From Clostridium sp. OF09-36 (GTDB lineage Bacteria; Bacillota; Clostridia; Lachnospirales; Lachnospiraceae), in NCBI RefSeq assembly GCF_003481985.1, contig NZ_QUMD01000010.1, positions 1 to 64,000 on the forward strand: 64,000 bases of DNA. The letters run 5' to 3'. Both the position numbers and the translations under genes were made by a program. The notes under the pieces are model-generated. The model ran no database searches and was not told where the DNA came from. It saw nothing but the letters and a program-made list of their open reading frames with translations. Of the stretch, positions 46,539 through 54,390 are shown piece after piece (the stretch's first letter is position 1; the number at the start of each line of letters is the position of its first letter).

Positions 46539-47381
46539 ATGGATATTTTTAAGCTTGGAGACAAGATCCTTGCACTTCTTGAGGCAGTGTTTGGGTTTTG
46601 GAACAATCAGATATCCCTGGTCTTTGCAATGCTTGGACAGTCACCGGTCAGTTTCAAGGGCGGAGGTCCCTGGGCAGTCATTGAGGGGATAGAGCCGGTC
46701 TTTGTAGCGGTCGGCTCTTCCCTCGTTGTGCTGTTCTTTGTTATCGGTTTCTGCTCGGAAAGCATAGATGTAAAAGATGAGATGAGGTTTGAATCAATCC
46801 TGCGTATGCTTATCCGACTGGGACTTGCAGAATGGTTTGTTGCAAATAATGTCACGATTATGAAAGCATTTTTTACTTCCATAGGAAATCTGGTAGGACT
46901 TATATCTGCCGGGACAACGACGCAGCTTGCCATTGACAGTACACAGGCAGATATCATTAAAGGACTCGGATTTGGTGAAAGTCTGGTAATGCTGATACTT
47001 ACAGCTTTGCTTGCAATCATCATTATTATCTGTGGATTCTTTATCATCTACACAGTGTATTTCAGGTTCTTAAAGATACTGATTATTGTGCCGCTTGGTG
47101 CGATTGCATGCTCCACAATGGCAGGAAACAGAATGGTCAGTCATACAATGGCTACCTACTGCAAATATTTTCTTTCGTGTGTATTCGAGGCAGTAACGAT
47201 GGCACTTGCAATTGTGGTATGTAATGCATTTATCAATGCAGGACTTCCAGCATTTACAGGAAGTTACGCTGACTGGGCACAGACGCTTATTTATTTGTGT
47301 GAAATGACATTTACGATAGCAATGACTGTTGGAAGTGTGAAGGGTGCACAGACACTTACAAGCAAGGCATTTGGATTATAG
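46539..47381 (+). CDS. VirB6/TrbL-like multipass channel protein
   Basis: The protein has 280 residues with about six hydrophobic segments. They include VAVGSSLVVLFFVIGFC, SLVMLILTALLAIIIIICGF, ILIIVPLGAIACSTMAG and ALAIVVCNAFINAG. The pattern and the place between Maff2 and PrgI match the CD0411/VirB6-like proteins of Clostridial elements, which form the inner-membrane channel. AGAGGTG precedes the ATG by about 10 nt. No signal peptide; the N-terminus should be cytoplasmic. Confidence 0.85.
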   Translation: MDIFKLGDKILALLEAVFGFWNNQISLVFAMLGQSPVSFKGGGPWAVIEGIEPVFVAVGSSLVVLFFVIGFCSESIDVKDEMRFESILRMLIRLGLAEWFVANNVTIMKAFFTSIGNLVGLISAGTTTQLAIDSTQADIIKGLGFGESLVMLILTALLAIIIIICGFFIIYTVYFRFLKILIIVPLGAIACSTMAGNRMVSHTMATYCKYFLSCVFEAVTMALAIVVCNAFINAGLPAFTGSYADWAQTLIYLCEMTFTIAMTVGSVKGAQTLTSKAFGL

Positions 47382-47393
47382 AAGGAGGCAGAA

Positions 47394-47804
47394 ATGGATA
47401 ATGAAAAGAAACAGGTTACTTATAGTTCAAGCATTACCGGAGAAACGCAGGTGACATTTGATATCCAGCAGTATATGAATAACAGGGCAATGTTTATCGG
47501 TCTTATGTGTAATGAAGATGGATATGAGGAGCCTTTTGGGGATGTGACTGTGAATTTGCCGGTTGCAGCACCAAATTACTGCGGATATCTGAATGTGAAT
47601 GACATGCCGGATATTGAAAAGTTTATTACATATAACGACCTTGGAGAGTTTACAGGATTCACGCAAAGGAGTGGTTTCTGCGAATATCCGCTTTATCTGT
47701 TCAATGTAGATAAGCTTAGAGAACTGTGTCCGGATGGAATGGATAAGTATGAGGCGAATATTGGAATGACAAGAAAGCCGGAGACAAAGGATTTATCAAG
47801 ATAG
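47394..47804 (+). CDS. DUF4313 family protein
   Basis: The protein has 136 residues. The pattern (FGDVTVNLPVAAPNYCGYLN, PDIEKFITYNDLGEFTGFTQRSG, YPLYLFNVDKLRELCPDGMD) matches DUF4313, regularly found in transfer operons of Clostridial elements. It is soluble and beta-rich; the role is unknown. AGAAGGAGGC precedes the ATG; PrgI follows after 12 nt. Confidence 0.8.
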   Translation: MDNEKKQVTYSSSITGETQVTFDIQQYMNNRAMFIGLMCNEDGYEEPFGDVTVNLPVAAPNYCGYLNVNDMPDIEKFITYNDLGEFTGFTQRSGFCEYPLYLFNVDKLRELCPDGMDKYEANIGMTRKPETKDLSR

Positions 47805-47816
47805 GAGGCAGGGACA

Positions 47817-48329
47817 ATGGTAATCGAAGTAAACAAGGATATTGACCGCTATCAGGAATCGGTTGCGATGGGACTTACTGCAAGGCAGCTTATATTTTCT
47901 ATTGCAAGCGTAGTAGTCGGTGGCGGTATCGTCCTTCTTCTTTACAAGTATATCGGTCTTACGGGTTCTGCTTATGTGGCAATTCCCTGTGTGGCACCGA
48001 TTGCACTTGGCGGATTCTATTCCTTTAACGGGATGAATTTCTACGAGTATATGGGAAAGAAACTGCATTTTATGTTTGGAAACAAGGCACTTACCTATGT
48101 ATCAACAGAAGGAGAGCCTGCAATAAAGCAGTTAGAAGTAGAGCAGAATGAACAGGTAAAGAAGAAAGGCAGAAAGGCTGAACCGGAGACTGTAACAGCT
48201 GATTCGGCTGTAAAGAAGCAGGAGGAGTTTGAAGCAATGAAGAAAAAGACGAGAAACATGCTGTTTGGACTTGTTGCAGTCATTGTGGCGGCAGTAGCAG
48301 GCATTGCAGCATATAAGGCAATGCATTAG
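47817..48329 (+). CDS. PrgI family (VirB3-like) protein
   Basis: The protein has 170 residues. The N-terminal IEVNKDIDRYQESVAMGLTARQLIFSI is the PrgI hallmark, with two transmembrane helices (SIASVVVGGGIVLLLYKYI; AIPCVAPIALGGFYSF). An unusual extension follows: a charged linker and a third C-terminal helix (MLFGLVAVIVAAVAGIAAYK). VirB3-like proteins dock the VirB4 ATPase, encoded next. Confidence 0.9.
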   Translation: MVIEVNKDIDRYQESVAMGLTARQLIFSIASVVVGGGIVLLLYKYIGLTGSAYVAIPCVAPIALGGFYSFNGMNFYEYMGKKLHFMFGNKALTYVSTEGEPAIKQLEVEQNEQVKKKGRKAEPETVTADSAVKKQEEFEAMKKKTRNMLFGLVAVIVAAVAGIAAYKAMH

Positions 48330-48344
48330 AAACGAATAGTATCT

Positions 48345-48393
48345 GACCGAAAGGTCGGGAACACAGCCCGCAGGGTGAAGTTCCCGGCGGGCT
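48345..48393 (+). promoter_or_regulatory. Possible H-type pseudoknot or attenuator before virB4
   Basis: A GNRA-capped hairpin, GACC-GAAA-GGTC, lies at 48345-48356. Next, GGGAAC (48357-48362) can pair with GTTCCC (48380-48385), and AGCCCGC (48365-48371) with GCGGGCT (48387-48393). The two pairings interleave, giving either an H-type pseudoknot (stems 6 and 7 bp) or two exclusive hairpins. The second is followed by TTCATT. It ends 28 nt before the virB4 start. Confidence 0.55.
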
Positions 48394-48421
48394 TTCATTA
48401 TAAGAAAGCGAGGTTAGAGAC

Positions 48422-50803
48422 ATGGGTTTATTTACAGACGGATTTAAGTTATTAAAGAAGGCGAGTGAGCCTTTGTATAAGACACCTAAATCCATTCAGG
48501 AAACCATAGAGATTATGGCGGTGGCTGAAAACGGCATTTTTGAAGTAAGCAAAAATAAGTATTCCAAATGCTACCGCTTTCAGGACATCAATTACACGAC
48601 AGCAACCGAGGATGAGCAGATCGGTATTTTCGAGAGATACTGCAAGTTCTTAAATTCGCTGGACTGTAATTATAAGATTACGATCAACAATAAGAACAAA
48701 AACATGGATGAACTCCGTGACAAGGTTCTGATTGCTGAGAAAAATGATGGTTTCAATAATTACAGAAGAATTTACAATGACATCATTGAAGAGAAGATTA
48801 TTGAGGGCAGACAGGGGATTGAGCAGGAGAGATACCTGACAATCACGATTGAGAGAAAGAACTTTGAGGAGGCGAAGGCACAGTTTGCAACCCTTGAGGC
48901 AACGATACACAAGGCTTTCATTGAGCTTGGTGCGGAGATTGTGCCTCTTAATGGAAATGAGAGGCTGAAAGTGCTTTATGACTATTATCATCTTGGAGAT
49001 GAGGGCAGCTTTGATTTTGATATCAAAAAGGCAAAGAAGGTCGGGGCAGATTTTAGAAATGACCTGTGCAATGGGATGGTGAAATATTTCCCGGACCATT
49101 TTGAGGATGAGAGTAAATTCTGCAAGGCACTTTTTATCAAAAAGTATCCGAGCAGTTTGTCAGACAGATTCATCAATGAGATTACTTCCCTTCCGGTTCA
49201 TTCTATCACGAGTATTGATGTGGTGCCTGTTCCAAAGGATCTGACAACAAAGGTGCTTCAGAAAAAATACCTTGGTATTGAGTCGGATATTATCAAACAG
49301 CAGAGAGTTCGTAATAAGAATAACGATTTTTCTACGGAAATTTCATACGCCAAGAGAACGGAGAAAAAAGAAATTGAGGAAATCATGGATGACGTCCGTG
49401 AGAATGACCAGTGCCTTTTCTTCGTGGGAGTAACCATTATTCTTATGGCAGAAAGCAAGAAGGAGCTTGAGAGTGTATGTGAGACTGTGGAGACCATCGG
49501 AAAGCGTAACAGCTGCACGATTGATATACACTACTTAAAGCAGAGGGAAGCTCTCAACACAGCACTTCCGATTGGTGTAAGACAGGTGGAGACAATGCGT
49601 ACCCTTCTTACTCAGTCACTTGCGGTACTTATGCCATTCAATGTGCAGGAGCTTAATGACAGCACAGGCAACTATTATGGTATCAACCAGATCAGCAAGA
49701 ATGTGAATATCGGTAACAGAAAGAAGCTTATCAACGGAAATGGCTTTGTATTTGGTGTGCCGGGTTCCGGTAAATCCTTCTTCTGCAAGATGGAGATGGG
49801 CAGCGTATTCTTGTCGGGAGATGATGAGATAATCGTCATAGATCCAATGAACGAGTACTTTGATATAGCTGATACTTATGGTGGAACAGTGGTAAATATG
49901 TCTACCTACACGGATAACTATGTGAATCCGCTGGAGATGGATGTATGGAGCCTTGATCCGAATGATTCCAAGGGAATGGTTAGAGAGAAGGGCGAGTTTA
50001 TGCTTGGACTTTGTGAGCAGTGTATCGGGGATAGTTTAAATTCAAGACAGAAGTCAATCATCGACCGCTGTGTGAGAAAACTGTATATCGACATTGCAAG
50101 GAGCAAAGAGAAGTATATCCCTGTAATGAGTGACTTTTACGATATCCTTATGGCACAGCCGGAGGACGAGGCAAAGGACATTGCATTGTCACTAGAGCTT
50201 TTCGTAAATGGTTCACTTAACATCTTCAATCACCAGACAAATGTGGATGTGGATAACAGATTCACAGTATATGGCATCAGGGACTTAGGTACAGAGCTTA
50301 GTCCTATCACAATGCTTGTCATGATGGAGTCTATTCAGAACAGGATTGTTGAGAATGGCAAGAGAGGCAAGGCAACATGGCTCTATATTGATGAGTTCCA
50401 CGTCTTACTTAATTCTGAGTATTCTGCAAAATATCTGCAGCAGCTCTGGAAGAAAGTAAGAAAGCAGGGAGGTCTTTGTACAGGTATCACGCAGAATGTC
50501 GTCGATCTGTTGCAGAATTACACAGCAACCACAATGCTTGCAAACTCTGAGTTTGTGGCACTTTTGAAGCAGGCAAATACGGACAGTTCCAAGATGGCGG
50601 AAGTTATCGGGGTATCAGAGGCACAGCTAAGATTCGTAACCAATACTGCATCGGGAATGGGACTTATCAAGTGTGGTTCTGTGGTGATTCCATTTGATAA
50701 TCAGATTAGTAAGGATACAGATTTGTACAGGCTGTATAATACCAACATTCATGAGAAGATTGCGGAACAGAAGAAACGTGAAATGCAGAAAAATGTCGAA
50801 TAA
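48422..50803 (+). CDS. VirB4-type conjugation ATPase
   Basis: The protein has 793 residues. The N-terminal half (about 1-400) is the VirB4/TraE accessory region. The ATPase half shows Walker A GVPGSGKSFFCKMEMG (about 445-460), DDEIIVIDPMNEY, Walker B ATWLYIDEFHVLL (about 652-664) and GGLCTGITQNVVDLL. It energises channel assembly and DNA transfer. The frame is intact. It is followed by a perfect hairpin at 50812-50832. Confidence 0.94.
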   Translation: MGLFTDGFKLLKKASEPLYKTPKSIQETIEIMAVAENGIFEVSKNKYSKCYRFQDINYTTATEDEQIGIFERYCKFLNSLDCNYKITINNKNKNMDELRDKVLIAEKNDGFNNYRRIYNDIIEEKIIEGRQGIEQERYLTITIERKNFEEAKAQFATLEATIHKAFIELGAEIVPLNGNERLKVLYDYYHLGDEGSFDFDIKKAKKVGADFRNDLCNGMVKYFPDHFEDESKFCKALFIKKYPSSLSDRFINEITSLPVHSITSIDVVPVPKDLTTKVLQKKYLGIESDIIKQQRVRNKNNDFSTEISYAKRTEKKEIEEIMDDVRENDQCLFFVGVTIILMAESKKELESVCETVETIGKRNSCTIDIHYLKQREALNTALPIGVRQVETMRTLLTQSLAVLMPFNVQELNDSTGNYYGINQISKNVNIGNRKKLINGNGFVFGVPGSGKSFFCKMEMGSVFLSGDDEIIVIDPMNEYFDIADTYGGTVVNMSTYTDNYVNPLEMDVWSLDPNDSKGMVREKGEFMLGLCEQCIGDSLNSRQKSIIDRCVRKLYIDIARSKEKYIPVMSDFYDILMAQPEDEAKDIALSLELFVNGSLNIFNHQTNVDVDNRFTVYGIRDLGTELSPITMLVMMESIQNRIVENGKRGKATWLYIDEFHVLLNSEYSAKYLQQLWKKVRKQGGLCTGITQNVVDLLQNYTATTMLANSEFVALLKQANTDSSKMAEVIGVSEAQLRFVTNTASGMGLIKCGSVVIPFDNQISKDTDLYRLYNTNIHEKIAEQKKREMQKNVE

Positions 50804-50811
50804 TGTTGATA

Positions 50812-50832
50812 GAGGTCGCAATTTGCGACCTC
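50812..50832 (+). terminator. Perfect hairpin behind virB4
   Basis: GAGGTCGCAA-T-TTGCGACCTC is a 10-bp perfect stem without a T run. It is better read as an mRNA processing or stability element, or a protein site, than as a terminator. Confidence 0.4.
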
Positions 50833-50887
50833 AAAGCATAGCCATCCGGGAAGCTGGGTGGCTGTTTTGCATTTTGAGTGAAAGAAG

Positions 50888-52819
50888 GTGAGAACATTGA
50901 AGATAAAAAAGGTGGATGACAAGCCGATGATCATTCACACAAAGGAGAAAGCTAAGATTCATGCCCACGAGCCAAAGGGTGCCAAGATTAAAGGCAGCAA
51001 CATCTATACAGTAGAGAGAGGTCCTAAGACTATCGGTGCAAAGGTATCTGATGATAAAAAGAAGTCCTATCGCAAGAGTACCATTCATCAGTCAGAGCCG
51101 AAGAATAGGGGACTATCAAGATTTAAGCGAAACTATAGAGAATCAAACACTTCCATCAAGACCAAGAACACCAATCTTCACATAGCAGGAAGAACAGGTG
51201 CACTTGCAGCCGGGGCAGTAACGGAGCAGGTGGAAGGCGGGCAGGAGGTATCGCAGGCAGCATATCTTGCATATGAAGCGAGCCGACCTGTTACCGGAAC
51301 TGCTTCTAAGGGTGCAGCACTTTTCAGGAAAAAGGCGGCAGCCGAGGCAAGGAAGCGTATCAAGAAGGTAGATGCAGGAAAGAAGCTGGCAAAAAAGACA
51401 GCAAAGAAAGCTGCCAAAGATACTGCAAAGACTGTAGCTAAAGAGACAGCAAAAGAAACAGCCAAGACTACTGCCAAGGTTGCAACAAAAACTGCTACAA
51501 AGGCAGCTGCTACAGCGGCAGGAACAGCAGTTGCACCGGGAGTAGGCACGGCAATCGGCATGGCAGCCGGATATGCTGCAGGTGTGTCCATAGAGGTCAA
51601 GGATGAAAAGATGACCAACCGGAGCAGGAAGATAAAATTCTTTCTGGATAAGATGAAAGCACAGGAGAATCAGACAGATAGCGTGGCAAAGCTGGTAAAG
51701 GATCTGATTGTGCGAAAAGTGATTACCTGGGTAAAGGCAGCTGCACCGATTATTGGATTGGTGCTGTTGTTACTTGTACTTGTAGTTGCCATGATTGCGG
51801 TTCCGGTTATAGCGGTGATAGCAATCCTTTACAATTCTCCATTTGCTTTATTTCTGCCACCACTTGAATCAGGAGATACCGTGCAGATAGTAACGAGTGC
51901 TTATGTGCAGGAGTTTAACCGGGATGTGAATACGAAAGTGAATGAGCATACCGGATATGACCTTGGAGAGCTTGTCTATGTGGATTATGAAGGTATGGAA
52001 GAAACCCCAAGCAATTACTATGACATCATGGCAGTCTATATGGTCAAGCATGGTGTCGGAGATACTGCAACAGTCATGAATGAGACTTCAAAAGGCTGGC
52101 TGCAGGCAGTTGTAAATGATATGTGTTCATACACCACAAGCACAGGAACAAAGGATGTGGAAGAAACGGATGCAGACGGTAATGTAACTACTGTTACGAA
52201 GTCGGTTCTGTATGTGAATGTCACACTGAAATCGTACAGAGATATGATTTCGGTCTATGGATTTAATTCTGATCAGGTGGAAATGCTTGAGCAGATCATG
52301 AGTCCGGAGTTTATGGGACAGCTTGGATATGCCGGAAGCGGAAGTGGTGGCGGAGGCGGAAGTCCGGGAGTAAGCTCCATGACTGAGGATGAAATCAATG
52401 CCATCCTTAGTGGAATTACAGACAGCAGGCAGAAAACAGTCTGCTCCTATGCACTACACAGAGTTGGCTTCCCTTATAGTCAGGATTTAAGAGACAGCGG
52501 TAACTATTATGACTGCAGTTCCTTAGCCTATTATTCATGGAAGGATGCAGGTGTGGATATTAGTTACGGTGGTGCAACCACAGCGGCAGCGGAGGCACAG
52601 GGACTGGATGAAGCCGGAAAGACTGTTTCCTTTGATGAGTTACAGCCGGGAGACCTTATCTTTTACAGTTTTACAAGTAATGGAAGATATAAGAACATCA
52701 GCCATGTGGCAGTATACGTCGGAAATGGCAAGGTGGTAGAGGCACTTAATGAAAGTCTTGGCGTTGTTTACAGGGATGTGGCAAGCACAGGGAAGATAGT
52801 TGTGATAGGAAGACCATAA
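50888..52819 (+). CDS. NlpC/P60 cell-wall hydrolase of the transfer apparatus (CD1108-like)
   Basis: About 643 residues from GTG 50888; TTG 50897, behind AAGGTGAG, is an alternative. The N-terminus is basic, followed by a Lys/Ala/Thr-rich repeat tract (about 150-215; KKTAKKAAKDTAKTVAKETA) and a transmembrane helix (about 275-310; PIIGLVLLLLVLVVAMIAVP). A Gly/Ser linker then leads to a C-terminal NlpC/P60 domain (about 505-643) with catalytic Cys in YYDCSSLAYYSW and His in ISHVAVYVGNGKVVEA. Such VirB1-like enzymes open peptidoglycan for the mating channel. The Lys/Ala tract could contact DNA or wall polymers. Confidence 0.88.
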   Translation: MRTLKIKKVDDKPMIIHTKEKAKIHAHEPKGAKIKGSNIYTVERGPKTIGAKVSDDKKKSYRKSTIHQSEPKNRGLSRFKRNYRESNTSIKTKNTNLHIAGRTGALAAGAVTEQVEGGQEVSQAAYLAYEASRPVTGTASKGAALFRKKAAAEARKRIKKVDAGKKLAKKTAKKAAKDTAKTVAKETAKETAKTTAKVATKTATKAAATAAGTAVAPGVGTAIGMAAGYAAGVSIEVKDEKMTNRSRKIKFFLDKMKAQENQTDSVAKLVKDLIVRKVITWVKAAAPIIGLVLLLLVLVVAMIAVPVIAVIAILYNSPFALFLPPLESGDTVQIVTSAYVQEFNRDVNTKVNEHTGYDLGELVYVDYEGMEETPSNYYDIMAVYMVKHGVGDTATVMNETSKGWLQAVVNDMCSYTTSTGTKDVEETDADGNVTTVTKSVLYVNVTLKSYRDMISVYGFNSDQVEMLEQIMSPEFMGQLGYAGSGSGGGGGSPGVSSMTEDEINAILSGITDSRQKTVCSYALHRVGFPYSQDLRDSGNYYDCSSLAYYSWKDAGVDISYGGATTAAAEAQGLDEAGKTVSFDELQPGDLIFYSFTSNGRYKNISHVAVYVGNGKVVEALNESLGVVYRDVASTGKIVVIGRP

Positions 52820-52830
52820 CAGGAAATTTG

Positions 52831-52854
52831 CAGAGAGGGCATAGTCCCTCTCTG
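52831..52854 (+). terminator. Hairpin between the NlpC/P60 gene and the next gene
   Basis: CAGAGAGGG (52831-52839) pairs with CCCTCTCTG (52846-52854). No T run follows, so it is weak or a stability element. The next ribosome site (GGAGG) lies 6 nt later. Confidence 0.4.
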
Positions 52855-52869
52855 AGACTGGAGGTAAGA

Positions 52870-53765
52870 ATGGATTTAAAAGATATGATACTGGTAACAG
52901 AAAACGACAGGGGAACAGAGACAAATATGCTGATGACTCTGGATGATTATAAGAGTTTTATAGCAGTTGATGACATGTCAGAGCTTGCAGACAATTTGTT
53001 GCAGCTTGGAAGGACGCTTGGTAAACCAGATAACTTCACAGAGTATTACAGGGCAGCAAATGTAACGGTATCTGCGAGATTCTGTCTGGATGATATTCAG
53101 CTGGGACACTTTCTTCAGGGATTTTATAACGATTCCAAAGAATTTCGGTTTGATAAAGAAGCCAGTTCTTATGAATGTGTTGCAAAGCTTAAGGAGATTG
53201 GAATGACCGATAAGGCTGGGTGGATGATTTTAACCTGCATTATGAAATGGAGAACCGCTCATTTGAAAGGGGACAGACATTTCATAACTTCAATGACCAT
53301 GATTACATGGTGCTTGAAGCATTATCACCAAGAAATCTTGTGGTGATGGATATGAAGTCAGGTTCTCTTACAATCGCCCTTGGTGCGACAGAGTATAAGC
53401 GTTATCCGAAGGATGAGAAGCCTACAAAGGACAATACCACAATCGGGGTATCGTGGGAGCATGGCATTTATCTAGGTTCCACACTTTCAACTACAAATTT
53501 CAAGGCATGCAAGAGGGAGTATGGCACACCGGAAAAGATAGAGGATATCTATGATTACAGGGCAAAGCTAAAGCAGAAGTTCTATTTTTATCAGGATATG
53601 TCAAAGGATGATGATGTACCGAAGAAGCTGCAGAATGACTTCCTTCACCAGATGTATGAGGATTTTGGAACGATTGAAGAGGACTGTTTTTACGACAGGC
53701 TGGAAGATGGAAAGTACGATGAAGGCTTTAAGGAAAGACAGGTAAAGGAAGAAAAGAGCCGGTGA
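52870..53765 (+). CDS. Hypothetical element protein, frameshifted
   Basis: ATG 52870 follows CTGGAGGT. The first frame encodes ILVTENDRGTETNMLMTLDD and ANVTVSARFCLDDIQLGHFL. It breaks at about 53221: restoring one G (GGGTGGATG to GGGTGGGATG) gives KAGWDDFNLHYEMENRSFER and continues in the second frame to TGA 53765. The corrected length is about 298 residues. Two halves are apparent: an acidic N-terminal domain and a C-terminal domain with VVMDMKSGSLTIALGATEYK and a charged tail. No family recognised; an accessory role near the channel genes is possible. Confidence 0.65.
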
Positions 53766-53792
53766 TGAGATTTTTACAGGAGGCGATATCAT

Positions 53793-54011
53793 ATGGAACA
53801 GGAATTTGATGTTGAGATAAAAGAAGTGCTTTCACGAGTACAGAAAGTAAAGGCAGAGTCGCTTGACGATGCCATCAATAAGGCAATGGATATGTATTAT
53901 GCAGAGCAGATAGTCCTTGGAGCAGAGGACATGAAGGGAGTTGATTTTGCGCCTATCAGCGAAGGTCAGCTCCCTTATTCATTAAAAGAAAACGGAGGAA
54001 AAGCAAGATGA
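53793..54011 (+). CDS. DpnD/PcfM-like small protein
   Basis: The protein has 72 residues; ACAGGAGGCG precedes the ATG. FDVEIKEVLSRVQKVKAESLDDAINKAMDMYYAEQIVL followed by AEDMKGVDF fits the DpnD/PcfM C-terminal-type family carried by conjugative plasmids and phages. Function is unknown. Its end overlaps the next start by 4 nt (ATGA). Confidence 0.75.
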   Translation: MEQEFDVEIKEVLSRVQKVKAESLDDAINKAMDMYYAEQIVLGAEDMKGVDFAPISEGQLPYSLKENGGKAR

Positions 54012-54376
54012 AAAGTGATTCAACAACAGTAATTAAGAACATGGAGTTTTTAGTAAAGGAACTTCATAAGGAGTGGGACAGATCGGGTGCTTCTAAGGCA
54101 TCCGTTATTATTTCCCTTGAGGAAGTAGATGGTATCAATGATAAGTTAAAAGAGATTATCTATCAGACACAGAAGTCAGTCGATGAGGATGAGCTGACCT
54201 TTAAACAGAGCATTGCAAAGTCCAAGGAGTGCTATGTGATTCTTCGTGTGGTGCGTAAGATTGCAAAGAAAAAGGATAAATGCGAAAAACAGGCAATCGA
54301 CAATGAATTTGCAATCGAGCTGGATAAGGATGAGTTAAAGCTATTTAAGGGATTGTTTGCAGAGATGTTTAAGTAG
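54008..54376 (+). CDS. Helical hypothetical protein
   Basis: The protein has 122 residues, predicted all-helical and strongly charged (MEFLVKELHKEWDRSG; KLKEIIYQTQKSVDEDELTF). The ribosome site GGAGGA lies in the end of the preceding gene, with the ATGA overlap pointing to coupling. No motif recognised. The giant methylase gene follows after 14 nt. Confidence 0.6.
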   Translation: MKSDSTTVIKNMEFLVKELHKEWDRSGASKASVIISLEEVDGINDKLKEIIYQTQKSVDEDELTFKQSIAKSKECYVILRVVRKIAKKKDKCEKQAIDNEFAIELDKDELKLFKGLFAEMFK

Positions 54377-54390
54377 AGGAGGACAAAGGT

